DNA of 64,000 nucleotides from Gemmatimonadaceae bacterium. GTDB taxonomy: Bacteria; Gemmatimonadota; Gemmatimonadetes; Gemmatimonadales; Gemmatimonadaceae. The DNA lies in NCBI GenBank assembly GCA_035533755.1, contig DATLTC010000010.1:62001-126000 (forward strand), written 5' to 3'. Of this stretch, positions 10,243 to 20,136 are shown in pieces. Position 1 is the first letter of the stretch; the number at the start of each line of letters is the position of its first letter. A model generated the notes under the pieces. It searched no databases. It worked only from the letters and a program-made list of their open reading frames with translations, and was not told where the DNA came from. The translations under genes were made by a program, and so were the position numbers.

Positions 10243-11610
10243 CTACAGCCGCACGCGCACCGTCTTCACGTTCACGAATTCGCGCAGCCCGAAGCCGCTC
10301 AACTCGCGGCCGTAGCCCGACGTCTTCACGCCGCCGAACGGGAACCGCGGGTCGGACGCGACCATCGCGTTCACGAACACGCTGCCCGCCTCCAGGTCGC
10401 GGGCCAACCGCCTGGCCTCGGCGGCATCGCGCGTCCAGGCGCTGGCGCCGAGCCCGAACCGCGTGTCGTTGGCAATCCGGATGGCGTCGTCGAGGTCGCG
10501 GGCGCGGAACAGCGACGCCACGGGGCCGAACAGTTCGTCGGCGTACGCCGGCGAGCCGGGCGGCACGTCAGCGAGCACGGTGGGCTGGAAGTACGAGCCC
10601 GCCCCGTCGATGCGGCGGCCGCCGGTGAGCACGCGCGCCCCAAGCTCCACCGAGCGCCGCACCTGCGCTTCGAGGTCGGCGGCGAGGCGCGGGCTGGCCA
10701 GCGGCCCCACCTGCGTGCGGTCGTCCATCGGGTGGCCCACGATCAGCGCCGCCATGGCGCGCACGAACCGCTCGGTGAACGCGTCGGCCACGGCCTCGTG
10801 GACGATGAACCGCTTGGCGGCGATGCATGACTGGCCGTTGTTCACGGTGCGGGCGCGCACGGCCGTCTCCACGGCGCGGTCGAGGTCGGCGCTGGGCATG
10901 ACGATGAACGGATCGCTGCCGCCCAGTTCGAGCACCGTCTTCTTGAGATGGCGGCCGGCCGTCATCGCCACCTGCGAGCCGGCGTCCTCGCTGCCGGTGA
11001 GGGTGGCCGCGGCCACGCGCGGGTCGGCGAGCAGGCCGGCCACGTCGGCCGACGGTATGAGTAATGTCTGAAATACGCCCGGCGGGGCGCCGGCGTCGGC
11101 GAACAGCGCTTCGAGGGCCAGCGCGCACTGCGGCACGTTGGACGCGTGCTTGAGCAGCGCCACGTTGCCGGCCACGAGCGCCGGGGCGGCGAACCGGATC
11201 ACCTGCCAGAACGGAAAGTTCCAGGGCATCACGGCCAGCACCACGCCCAGCGGATGGAACTCCACGCGCGCCTGCTCGCCGTCCACCGGCACGCGTTTGG
11301 GGGCGAGGATCGTGTGGGCGTGCTCGGCGTAGAAGCGGCAGGCGGCGGCGCACTTGGCGGCCTCGTCGCGCGCGGCGCCGATGAGCTTGCCCATCTCCAG
11401 CGTCATCAGGCGCGCGTAGCGTTCGCGATCGTCGTCGAGCCGCGCGCCGGCCCTGGCCACGACGCGGGCGCGCTCGGCGGTGGGCGTGTCGCGCCAGGCG
11501 CGGGCCGCCGCCGCGGCGCGCGCCAGCCGCTGTTCGACGTCGGCGGCGGTGTGCGGGGCGAATACCCGCACGCGCTGGCCGGTGGCCGGATCGATCGTCT
11601 CGATGGGCAT
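10243..11610 (-). CDS. NAD(P)-dependent succinate-semialdehyde dehydrogenase-like ALDH
   Basis: 455 residues, the length of the short Sad/YneI subgroup of succinate-semialdehyde dehydrogenases. The start PIETIDPATGQRV is typical of that subgroup. The catalytic Cys is C262 in NNGQSCIAAKRF, the general base Glu is in LELGGSDPF, and the C-terminal FPFGGVKTSGYGRELSGFGL is the subgroup signature. It oxidises an aldehyde to an acid in the cytoplasm, probably succinate semialdehyde in GABA or related catabolism; substrate by homology only. Its stop lies 1 base from the stop of the convergent sensor kinase, so the two transcripts overlap. Confidence 0.88.
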   Translation of the reverse strand: MPIETIDPATGQRVRVFAPHTAADVEQRLARAAAAARAWRDTPTAERARVVARAGARLDDDRERYARLMTLEMGKLIGAARDEAAKCAAACRFYAEHAHTILAPKRVPVDGEQARVEFHPLGVVLAVMPWNFPFWQVIRFAAPALVAGNVALLKHASNVPQCALALEALFADAGAPPGVFQTLLIPSADVAGLLADPRVAAATLTGSEDAGSQVAMTAGRHLKKTVLELGGSDPFIVMPSADLDRAVETAVRARTVNNGQSCIAAKRFIVHEAVADAFTERFVRAMAALIVGHPMDDRTQVGPLASPRLAADLEAQVRRSVELGARVLTGGRRIDGAGSYFQPTVLADVPPGSPAYADELFGPVASLFRARDLDDAIRIANDTRFGLGASAWTRDAAEARRLARDLEAGSVFVNAMVASDPRFPFGGVKTSGYGRELSGFGLREFVNVKTVRVRL

Positions 11611-11628
11611 GTGGCTATGCCTGGCGCG

Positions 11629-13401
<1,773 letters not shown>

Positions 13402-13413
13402 GCCGGGGTCCGC

Positions 13414-13728
13414 CTACATCCGGGATTCAGAGAGGATCTCCTGCGCGCTCTGGGCCAACTCGGGGATGCCGACGCCGTCGGGTCGCACGAACACCTCCAC
13501 CAGCCGCACCTGCAGCGGGGCGCCGCCGCCGTCGGGCACCGACCTGGCAGAGGGGACGTGGACCGTCACCGCCACCACCCGCCAGCAGGTATTCGGCCCC
13601 GCGGCCTCGCCTCGGGCGTCGAGCGTGTCGAGCACCAGCGTCTCGCCCCGCGCCGGCACCACGGTGCTCGTGCAGTCCGCCAGCACCAGGTCCTGTCGGT
13701 CGTGTCGGATCACGCGCAGGGTGTACAT
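13414..13728 (-). CDS. Small conserved-looking protein co-transcribed with the kinase
   Basis: 104 residues from ATG 13728 (MYTLRVIRHD). An in-frame upstream extension is possible but is Arg/Pro-rich and unlike protein. The sequence is predominantly beta (YTLRVIR, ETLVLDTL, CWRVVAVTVHV, LQVRLVEVFV) and has an acidic C-terminus. No signal peptide or membrane helix is present. I do not recognise the family. The 12-base gap to the kinase gene makes an operon likely and suggests a substrate or regulator of the kinase; this is inference. Confidence 0.6.
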   Translation of the reverse strand: MYTLRVIRHDRQDLVLADCTSTVVPARGETLVLDTLDARGEAAGPNTCWRVVAVTVHVPSARSVPDGGGAPLQVRLVEVFVRPDGVGIPELAQSAQEILSESRM

Positions 13729-13911
13729 CGGGCGGCTCCGGAGAGGGCGGGATGCAGGGGCGAGACAGGGGATGCGCGCCGGTCGCCGGCGCACCGAAAA
13801 GCTATCGGCCGACCGGGGGAGGCACTAGTGTTTGCCGTCACGTTCGGATCACGCTGAAACCTCCGTGCGGCGGCGACGTAGGGACACACGAGAACGCTAC
13901 TGGGAGATCCC

Positions 13912-14190
13912 GTGTTCCAATTCATCGGCTTTGCGGCCACCGTAGCCGCCACCGTGTTCGGGTACATCGCCGCGCGCCGCTTCGTGGAGCAGAAGCTGCG
14001 GTACGTGGACAGCATCCACACGCTCAAGGCCCCGATCGTGGCGGGAGTAGTGGCCGCCCTGGTGGCGGCGCCCATCGTCTGGCTGCTGCCGCTGGTGGGC
14101 GGGGGCACGGCAATCATGTTCGGCGCGAGCGTGGCGCTGGGCGTGTCGAACGGATCGCGCGAGGTGAGGAAGCAACTCGGTTCGGGGTAG
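13912..14190 (+). CDS. Small two-helix membrane protein
   Basis: 92 residues with a GTG start and two hydrophobic segments (about residues 4-20 and 43-75, the second perhaps a helical pair), separated by a basic loop RRFVEQKLRY. The C-terminus is basic and cytoplasmic-like. I cannot assign a function. It is followed by a hairpin at 14232-14251 and is probably monocistronic. Codon usage matches neighbouring genes. Confidence 0.65.
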   Translation: MFQFIGFAATVAATVFGYIAARRFVEQKLRYVDSIHTLKAPIVAGVVAALVAAPIVWLLPLVGGGTAIMFGASVALGVSNGSREVRKQLGSG

Positions 14191-14231
14191 GTCCGCGAGC
14201 GGTTGAATCGCCGATCCCACAATTGCGCGAC

Positions 14232-14251
14232 GGGCGCCCCGATGGGCGCCC
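14232..14251 (+). terminator. Hairpin terminator after the small membrane protein
   Basis: GGGCGCCC at 14232-14239 pairs with GGGCGCCC at 14244-14251 around a 4-base loop, followed by ttcgtgcgttcc. It lies 42 bases after the stop codon. The T tract is weak, so this is a terminator-like hairpin rather than a canonical one. Confidence 0.6.
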
Positions 14252-14336
14252 TTCGTGCGTTCCGGGACGAGGATTTGGCCCCCACGGCGGGAATCTGGTT
14301 GGGGGGCCCCCGCACCGGCGCGCCAACTTGCCCCGC

Positions 14337-15857
14337 ATGCTCGCCGCCATCCGCTCGGCCGCCGTGCTGGGCATAGAAGCCTACGACGTCACGGTCGAGG
14401 TGGACGTGTCGCCGGGATTGCCGCAATGGAGCATCGTGGGGCTGGCGTCCAGCTCGGTCAAGGAGAGCCGTGAGCGCGTGATCGCCGCGCTCGCCAACTC
14501 GGGGCTCGCCCTGCCGCCGCGGCGCATCACGGTGGGGCTCTCCCCGGCCGATGTGCACAAGACGGGCTCGGCGTTCGACCTCCCGATCGCCATCGGACTG
14601 CTCACCGCGTTGGGCGTGGTGCCCGAAGGGATGGCGGCGCGCGTGCTGGTGCTGGGCGAGCTGGGACTGGACGGGAGCGTGCGCGCGGTGCGGGGCGTGC
14701 TCCCGGTGGCGCGGCGTTCGGCGAGCGCGTCCGGCGGCCGCACCCTGGTGCTGCCCAGCGACAACGCGGCCGAAGCGGCGCTGGTGGATGGCGTCAGGGT
14801 GTGCGCTCCGCAGACGCTCACCCAGCTCGTGGAGTGGATGCGGGCCGATTCTCTGCCGCCGCCGGCACTGCCGCCGGTGGCGCGCGGCGGCACCGACGGG
14901 CTGGACTTCGCCGACGTGGTGGGGCAGGAGAGCGCCAAGCGGGCGCTCGAGATCGCGGCGGCGGGCGGCCACAACGTGCTGATGGTGGGCCCGCCGGGCG
15001 CGGGCAAGACCATGCTCGCGCGCCGGCTGCCGTCCATCCTGCCGGCGCTCACGAGCGACGAAGCGCTGGAGGTGACGGCCATCCATTCGGTGGCCGGCCT
15101 GACTGCGGGCTCGGGCGCGCTGTGCGCGGAGCGGCCGTTCCGGTCGCCGCATCACACGATCTCCACGGCCGGGCTCGTAGGGGGCGGCAGCAGCCCGCGG
15201 CCGGGCGAGGTGAGCCTGGCGCACCTCGGCGTGTTGTTCCTGGACGAGATGCCGGAGTTTCCGCGCTACGTGCTCGAGGCGCTGCGGCAGCCTATGGAGG
15301 ACGGGCGGGTGGTGATCGCGCGGGCCATGCAGGCGGTGGGATTCCCGGCGCGGTTCACGCTGGTGGGCGCCATGAACCCCTGTCCCTGCGGCCACGCCGG
15401 CGATCCGTCGCGCGCGTGCGTGTGCGCCGAGAGCGAGGTGCAGCGGTACCGCGCGCGGCTGTCGGGGCCGCTGCTCGACCGCATCGACATGCACGTGAGC
15501 GTGGGGGCGGTGCCGATGACGCTGTTCGGCGATGGGTCGGCGGTGGCGGGCGAGCCGTCGGCGGCGATCCGCGCCCGGGTGGACGCGGCGCGCGGCGTGC
15601 AGCGCCAACGATATGCGAAGTTGAATAGCGCCCGGTGCAACGCGCACGCCGGCGGGCGGTGGCTGGACCTGCATGGCGGACTCACGCGCGAGGCCCGGGC
15701 CATGCTCACCAGCGCGGCCGACGCGCTGCGCCTGTCGGCGCGGGCGTATCACCGCGTGATCAAGGTGGCGCGGACGATCGCCGATCTGGCCGGCGAGCGC
15801 GAGGTGGGCGCGGCGCCGGTGGCGGAGGCGCTGCGGTACCGGCCGCGGGTGGGGTAG
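14337..15857 (+). CDS. comM: ComM/YifB-type Mg-chelatase-like AAA+ ATPase
   Basis: 506 residues, the standard length. The start at ATG 14337 (MLAAIRSAAVLGIEAYDVTV) matches the conserved family N-terminus; the open frame upstream of it is not coding-like. The N-terminal ChlI-fold domain (about 20-150) is followed by the AAA+ module with Walker A GPPGAGKTM, Walker B VLFLDEMPEFP and the Cys-rich loop MNPCPCGHAGDPSRACVC. The C-terminal segment SARAYHRVIKVARTIADL is also diagnostic. ComM is a hexameric helicase that promotes branch migration of incoming DNA during natural transformation, so integration of homologous DNA is a plausible role. It converges on the ABC-2 operon. Confidence 0.95.
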   Translation: MLAAIRSAAVLGIEAYDVTVEVDVSPGLPQWSIVGLASSSVKESRERVIAALANSGLALPPRRITVGLSPADVHKTGSAFDLPIAIGLLTALGVVPEGMAARVLVLGELGLDGSVRAVRGVLPVARRSASASGGRTLVLPSDNAAEAALVDGVRVCAPQTLTQLVEWMRADSLPPPALPPVARGGTDGLDFADVVGQESAKRALEIAAAGGHNVLMVGPPGAGKTMLARRLPSILPALTSDEALEVTAIHSVAGLTAGSGALCAERPFRSPHHTISTAGLVGGGSSPRPGEVSLAHLGVLFLDEMPEFPRYVLEALRQPMEDGRVVIARAMQAVGFPARFTLVGAMNPCPCGHAGDPSRACVCAESEVQRYRARLSGPLLDRIDMHVSVGAVPMTLFGDGSAVAGEPSAAIRARVDAARGVQRQRYAKLNSARCNAHAGGRWLDLHGGLTREARAMLTSAADALRLSARAYHRVIKVARTIADLAGEREVGAAPVAEALRYRPRVG

Positions 15858-15883
15858 GGACAGCGCCCGCCCCACCCGCGGCC
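15841..15883. terminator. Bidirectional hairpin between convergent genes
   Basis: A perfect 14-bp inverted repeat, ggccgcgggtgggg (15841-15854) and ccccacccgcggcc (15870-15883), with a 15-base loop that contains the comM stop codon. The right arm ends 2 bases before the stop of the convergent ABC permease gene. It likely terminates transcription from both sides. Confidence 0.7.
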
Positions 15884-15885
15884 GT

Positions 15886-16719
15886 CTACAGATCCCTCTG
15901 ATTGAAGTGGTACAGCGCCACGGCGAGCGCGACGCCCAGATACACCGCGGCGTACGCCACGGCGGTGAGGCTCGGGATGGACACGTTGGCGAACGGCGAG
16001 AACGACAGCGACCCCGCCAGGGGCGTCTGCATCTCGTACGCGGCGCGGCGCCAGAGCGACTCGCCCGGCATGAGCAGGCTCGACACGATCCCCAGCGTCA
16101 CGATGTGCACGCTCTGCGAGAAGCCGCTCACCTGTTCCAGCCACCCGCCCATGAACGCCACGCCCTGCAGCCCCAGCACCATCACGCCGTTGGTGAGCGT
16201 CGAGAACCAGGTGCCGAACATGAACGTGAGACTGAGCGCGAGCACGCACTCGAACACGACGAGCAGCAATCCGCGCACGGGATGCTGCGGGAGCACGCCC
16301 GTGGTGGCGTACGCCACCCAGATCGTGGCGTAGAAGGTGACGACGACGTACGCCGAGATCATCCCCACGAATCCCAGGAACTTGCCCACCAGGATCTGCC
16401 AGCGCGCGATGGGCTTGGTGGCGATGGCGTGGATGGTTCCCGAGCTGATCTCGCCGGCCAGCGTGTCGATGGACGTGAGGATGGTCAGCACCACGGCCAG
16501 CAGGTCGCAGGTATAGAGGCCGATCATGAGCATGCCGGCTTCCACCTGATAGCGCACGAAGGGCGACATCGCGCGCCCCTGGAATTCCATCACCTGCAGG
16601 TGCATCGCCACGGCGAACACGGTGAGCAGCAGCGCTCCGGCCACGAGCGCCGTCCAGAGAATCTTCCGCCGCGCGGCCTCGCGCAGGGTGAGGCCGGCCA
16701 TGATCCAGATCGCCTTCAT
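15886..16719 (-). CDS. ABC-2 family transporter permease
   Basis: 277 residues starting at ATG 16719 with about six hydrophobic helices (near 20-40, 65-90, 110-140, 150-185, 190-220 and 250-270) in the ABC-2 arrangement. The conserved segment EISSGTIHAIATKPIARWQILVGK lies between helices two and three. ATGA (16716-16719) overlaps the stop of the ATPase gene, so the two are translationally coupled. It forms the membrane part of an export or retention ABC system in the inner membrane; substrate unknown. Confidence 0.9.
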   Translation of the reverse strand: MKAIWIMAGLTLREAARRKILWTALVAGALLLTVFAVAMHLQVMEFQGRAMSPFVRYQVEAGMLMIGLYTCDLLAVVLTILTSIDTLAGEISSGTIHAIATKPIARWQILVGKFLGFVGMISAYVVVTFYATIWVAYATTGVLPQHPVRGLLLVVFECVLALSLTFMFGTWFSTLTNGVMVLGLQGVAFMGGWLEQVSGFSQSVHIVTLGIVSSLLMPGESLWRRAAYEMQTPLAGSLSFSPFANVSIPSLTAVAYAAVYLGVALAVALYHFNQRDL

Positions 16720-17642
16720 AGTCCGCGGTCCTCCCCCATGAGCGTGACGAACACCTCCTCGAGCGACGGTCGCTCCGGGGTCACCCGGAACACGTCGGCC
16801 CCCGTCTGCACCAGATGCCGCACGACGTCGGGCAGGACGCTCTCGGCGGACACGCTGAACTGGAGCTGGTCGCCGTCGAGCTGGGGCGCCGAAGTCCACT
16901 GCGCGAGGCCGGCCATGGCGTCGTTCGACACGTGGCGGGCATGCACGACCACGCGCGTCTCGTCCTGCCAGCCCGTGCCCAGGTCGCGGGTGGCCACCAC
17001 CTCGCCGTCCCTGATGAACGCCACGCGGTCGCACGTCACCTCGATCTCGCTGAGCAGATGCGAATTGAGGAACACGGTGGCGCCGCGGTCGCGTTCGGCG
17101 CGCAGAATGTCGCGCACCATGCGGCGCCCCATCGGGTCGAGCCCCGACGTAGGCTCGTCGAGGAAGATGAGCTGCGGCTCGTGCACCAGCGCCTGGGCCA
17201 GCCCGATGCGCTGCAGCATGCCCTTGGAGAACCCGCGCAGCGTGCGGTGGCGGTGCGGCGTGAGCCCCACCAGGTCGAGCACGTCGGGCACTCGCGTCCG
17301 CAGTTGGGCCGCGGTCATCCCGCACAAACGCCCGTGCAGTCGCACCAGTTCCGTGGCCGTGAGCCATTCGTAGAAGCGGAAATCCTCGGGCAGGAAGCCG
17401 ATGTGCCGCCGTACCTCGACGTCGCCCACCGGGGCGCCGAGCACCAACGCCGTGCCGGCGGTGGGGCGCACCAGGCCCAGCAGCATCTTGATCGAGGTAC
17501 TCTTGCCGGCGCCGTTGGGCCCCAGGAACCCGAAGATCTCGCCGCGCGGCACGGCGAGCGTGAGGCTGCGCACGGCCACCTGCGGTCCGAACACCTTGTG
17601 CAGCGCGTGCGTCTCGATGGCGAAGTCCGTGGATGCGGTCAT
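16716..17642 (-). CDS. ABC-2 family ATP-binding protein
   Basis: 308 residues from ATG 17642. Walker A GPNGAGKST, Q-loop IGFLPEDFRFYEW, a CcmA/DrrA-type signature (LRGFSKGMLQRIGLAQAL), Walker B LIFLDEPTSGLD and the switch His in LNSHLLSEIE are all present. The C-terminal 70 residues form the accessory domain common to DrrA/NatA-type exporters, including SLEEVFVTLMGED. Both ends overlap neighbouring genes by ATGA (17639-17642 and 16716-16719). It powers the downstream ABC-2 permease. Confidence 0.93.
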   Translation of the reverse strand: MTASTDFAIETHALHKVFGPQVAVRSLTLAVPRGEIFGFLGPNGAGKSTSIKMLLGLVRPTAGTALVLGAPVGDVEVRRHIGFLPEDFRFYEWLTATELVRLHGRLCGMTAAQLRTRVPDVLDLVGLTPHRHRTLRGFSKGMLQRIGLAQALVHEPQLIFLDEPTSGLDPMGRRMVRDILRAERDRGATVFLNSHLLSEIEVTCDRVAFIRDGEVVATRDLGTGWQDETRVVVHARHVSNDAMAGLAQWTSAPQLDGDQLQFSVSAESVLPDVVRHLVQTGADVFRVTPERPSLEEVFVTLMGEDRGL

Positions 17643-18586
17643 GGGGCGGTCCCCGCGTCGGGCATGGAGTTGGCCAGCGGGACGGCGTCGGCGGAGCTGC
17701 CGTAGCCGGTGAGCGAATACACGCGTCCGCCGGCGGTCCACAGCAGTTCGTACGTGGGGCCGCGCCGGCCGGCCGTGTTTAAGAGCATCGCGGATGCGCC
17801 GTGCACCTGCACCATCTGGTACGACCGGATGAAGCGCGGCATGGTGAGCGCGAGCGCGGCCGGCCACGTGACCGCCTGCTGAAAATCCCTGGCCTGGTTG
17901 GGGCTCATCCCGGCCACTTCCACGGCCACGCCGGCCAGTTGCTGCATGTCGAGTCCCGTCGGGATCTGCGCCGTGACCACGGGGCGCTGTTCGAGGATCA
18001 CGCAATCGCCGTTGTCGGTGGAGGCCGGCGGCCGCTGCGCGATCTGATTGGTGAGCGTCTGCCCTTCGTCCACCGGACAGTGTCCGTATCGGGCCCGGAT
18101 GGCGGCCGGCGTGTCGATGGTGAGCGTGGCGCCGTCGATCGCCGCCGGCAGCGCCGTGGCGGACAATCCCGCTTCGGTGAAGATGGTGCGCAGTCCGTTG
18201 CGATTCACGCGCATCGTGATCGAACGCGCGCTCTCCACCGACAGCGTGGGCGGATCCTTGCGGGCGGCCGGCAGCCGCGGCGTGAAGCTGGCCAGGCGCG
18301 CGGCGGCTGCCGCGTCGGCCACGGTCGTATCGCGCGCTTCGCGGGTGACGTGGGCGCTGTCGGCCAGCATGCCGGCCACGGCGTCCTGCAGCCGCCGCGA
18401 GCCGGTGGGGCCGGAGAACGCGGGCACCGTCACGCTCACGCCCTGCGGACGCGCGATGCGCAGCGCGGCGAAGAACTGTCGTCGCGCGGCGCGCCCGGAC
18501 GCGGTGATCGTGAGCCACAGCACGATCGCGAGCGGAATGATCGCCAGCCAGCGCCATCGGCGCGGCCGGGTAGCGGACCCGTCCAT
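17639..18586 (-). CDS. Membrane-anchored periplasmic protein coupled to an ABC-2 transporter
   Basis: 315 residues from ATG 18586 (MDGSATRPRRWRW); ATG 18610 is an alternative. One N-terminal helix (about 14-31, IIPLAIVLWLTITASG) anchors a roughly 280-residue periplasmic domain of mixed alpha/beta character. Two cysteines (GHCPVDEG and GDCVILEQ) could form a disulphide. I do not recognise the family. It is the first gene of a three-gene unit and its stop overlaps the ATPase start (17639-17642), which suggests a substrate-binding or lipid-interacting partner of the ABC-2 transporter. That role is inferred only from coupling. Confidence 0.75.
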   Translation of the reverse strand: MDGSATRPRRWRWLAIIPLAIVLWLTITASGRAARRQFFAALRIARPQGVSVTVPAFSGPTGSRRLQDAVAGMLADSAHVTREARDTTVADAAAAARLASFTPRLPAARKDPPTLSVESARSITMRVNRNGLRTIFTEAGLSATALPAAIDGATLTIDTPAAIRARYGHCPVDEGQTLTNQIAQRPPASTDNGDCVILEQRPVVTAQIPTGLDMQQLAGVAVEVAGMSPNQARDFQQAVTWPAALALTMPRFIRSYQMVQVHGASAMLLNTAGRRGPTYELLWTAGGRVYSLTGYGSSADAVPLANSMPDAGTAP

Positions 18587-18748
18587 GGGGAGTGCCTCTA
18601 TCGCGCGCATCGGGGGGGACGCCGCACGTTGCGATGCGGCTGCGAAGCGATGATAGGGGCCGTACACGGCGCGCGGTAGTGAGAATTTACGAATGCGCCG
18701 TGATTGTCAGTTTGGTGTCAGCTTGGGCGGGTGCGGGGGTATGTACAG

Positions 18749-18754
18749 TATATT
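18749..18754 (+). promoter_or_regulatory. Candidate -10 element for the plug-domain protein
   Basis: TATATT at 18749-18754 sits 30 bases before the GTG start at 18784 in an otherwise GC-rich stretch. A -35 match at the right spacing is weak (TTGGGC, 20 bases upstream), so only the -10 is suggested. Confidence 0.3.
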
Positions 18755-18783
18755 CCGGCGAGACACGGTTCACGGGAGGCCGC

Positions 18784-19545
18784 GTGCGACTCGGCAGGGT
18801 CTTGGCGACGATCGTGATCGTCGCCGCGTGGTGGCCGTTGCGTTCGGCGTTCGGCCAGCGCGTGGTGGTCCGCGTCCTTGAGACAACGACGCGGACGCCG
18901 ATCGCGGGAGCGTCCGTTGTCCTTGATGACTCGGCGCGCCTTGGGGCCACGGATTCGGCTGGCATACTGCGCGCGGCTGGGGTGAGGTCCGGGAGGCACG
19001 CGCTCAGGGTGGGAAAGATCGGCTACCGGCCGACGGTCACCACGGTCGAGGTGGGTGCCGATGCGGTGGCGCCGGTCCAGGTCCTGCTCGACGTCTTGCC
19101 CGTGGACCTCCCATTGGTCGCCGTGAACGCCCGGAAAATCGATATGCGGATGTCGGACTTCGAACGTCGCCGAGCCGACGGTGGCGGGACGTTCTTCACT
19201 CGCGCACAACTCGACAGCAACGCGGGCCAGACCGTTGTGGACCTGCTGCGCGCCCGCAGTGTTGCCCACTTCGTACGCGCAGAAGATGGCTCCGAATACC
19301 TTGCCTCCGCCACGCAGCAAGGACCGGACGAATTTCGCGGACCGCCGCGCCCATGCTTCGCACAGATCTTCGTGGATGGCATCAACGTCTACACGCCTGA
19401 CCCCAACGTGCCGAGCGTGCTTCCGCCTGATCTCCGCGACTTCGGCGTGTCAGATCTGGATGCGGTGGAGTTCTACTCCAGCGTGGCGCGCACGCCGCCG
19501 GAATTTCGGTCGGGGGCGCCGGCGTGCGGAACGCTTGTGGTGTAG
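18784..19545 (+). CDS. Secreted carboxypeptidase-regulatory-like and TonB plug-like protein
   Basis: 253 residues from GTG 18784, which opens a signal peptide (VRLGRVLATIVIVAAWWPL) cleaved near AFG/Q. Residues about 25-115 form a carboxypeptidase-regulatory-like beta-sandwich (VVVRVLETTTRTPIAGASVVL, GRHALRVGKIGYRP). Residues about 120-253 resemble the plug domain of TonB-dependent receptors (VDLLRARSVAHFVR, FVDGINVY, LDAVEFYSS) and end with CGTLVV. No outer-membrane barrel follows. Such barrel-less forms are, as I recall, frequent in Gemmatimonadota, and their role is unknown. The gene converges on the DUF3761-like gene with a 27-base gap. Confidence 0.75.
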   Translation: MRLGRVLATIVIVAAWWPLRSAFGQRVVVRVLETTTRTPIAGASVVLDDSARLGATDSAGILRAAGVRSGRHALRVGKIGYRPTVTTVEVGADAVAPVQVLLDVLPVDLPLVAVNARKIDMRMSDFERRRADGGGTFFTRAQLDSNAGQTVVDLLRARSVAHFVRAEDGSEYLASATQQGPDEFRGPPRPCFAQIFVDGINVYTPDPNVPSVLPPDLRDFGVSDLDAVEFYSSVARTPPEFRSGAPACGTLVV

Positions 19546-19572
19546 AGCCGCACGGGTCGGTAGCACGCTCCG

Positions 19573-20136
19573 CTACGGGCGATGCGGTCTCGGAATTGGC
19601 AGCGCGGCCTTCTCCGCGAACACCGCGGCAACGCCGCCGCGCGCGTCACAGCGGTCGGCGGTGGGCGTTCCGCTCAGATAGGTGCCGTCCTTGCAGCGCA
19701 TGGTCGTGCCGGCGGGGGGCGGCCCGCTGGGTGGGGCCACGGAGCGCGACACGCTCGGCGCCGCGGGTGCCGGCGCGCGGGCCGGTGGCGGCGGGGGCAC
19801 GCGCGCCGCGGGTGGCGCGGGAACGGCGAGCGATGCGGCAGCAGGCGCCGCGCCGCGCGGCGCGGGCGCGATGGGCGGCGGGCTGGCCGGATTCATGGCC
19901 TTGACCGGCGCGGGCGTGGCGGCGCGTCGCGCCGCGGAAACCACTGGCGCGGCGGCAGGAGGTGGCGGCGCGTGGGGCGGCGCGAGCGTGGGCAGGGGGC
20001 GCGTGTACTGCTCCGGCTTGGGCGGCGCTGACTGCGCGGCCGCGGCGCCCGCGGCAAGGGCCACCGCGAACGCGGCGCCAACGCATGGGGTGACGGGCAG
20101 TGCGCGGATCAACGCGCGGAGTGGGCGCATGGTCAT
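19573..20136 (-). CDS. Proline-rich secreted protein with C-terminal DUF3761-like domain
   Basis: 187 residues. The start at ATG 20136 overlaps the stop of the giant Ig-repeat gene (ATGA, 20133-20136); a second ATG two codons on (20130) also fits. A signal peptide runs to AAAAQS (about residue 33). Residues about 34-140 are an extended Pro/Ala-rich region that could span the periplasm or surface layer. The last 45 residues (MRCKDGTYLSGTPTADRCDARGG, residues split by two Cys) match the DUF3761 pattern CkDGTy...C..rGGv, with the cysteines presumably forming a disulphide. Translational coupling points to joint function with the giant protein. Confidence 0.78.
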   Translation of the reverse strand: MTMRPLRALIRALPVTPCVGAAFAVALAAGAAAAQSAPPKPEQYTRPLPTLAPPHAPPPPAAAPVVSAARRAATPAPVKAMNPASPPPIAPAPRGAAPAAASLAVPAPPAARVPPPPPARAPAPAAPSVSRSVAPPSGPPPAGTTMRCKDGTYLSGTPTADRCDARGGVAAVFAEKAALPIPRPHRP

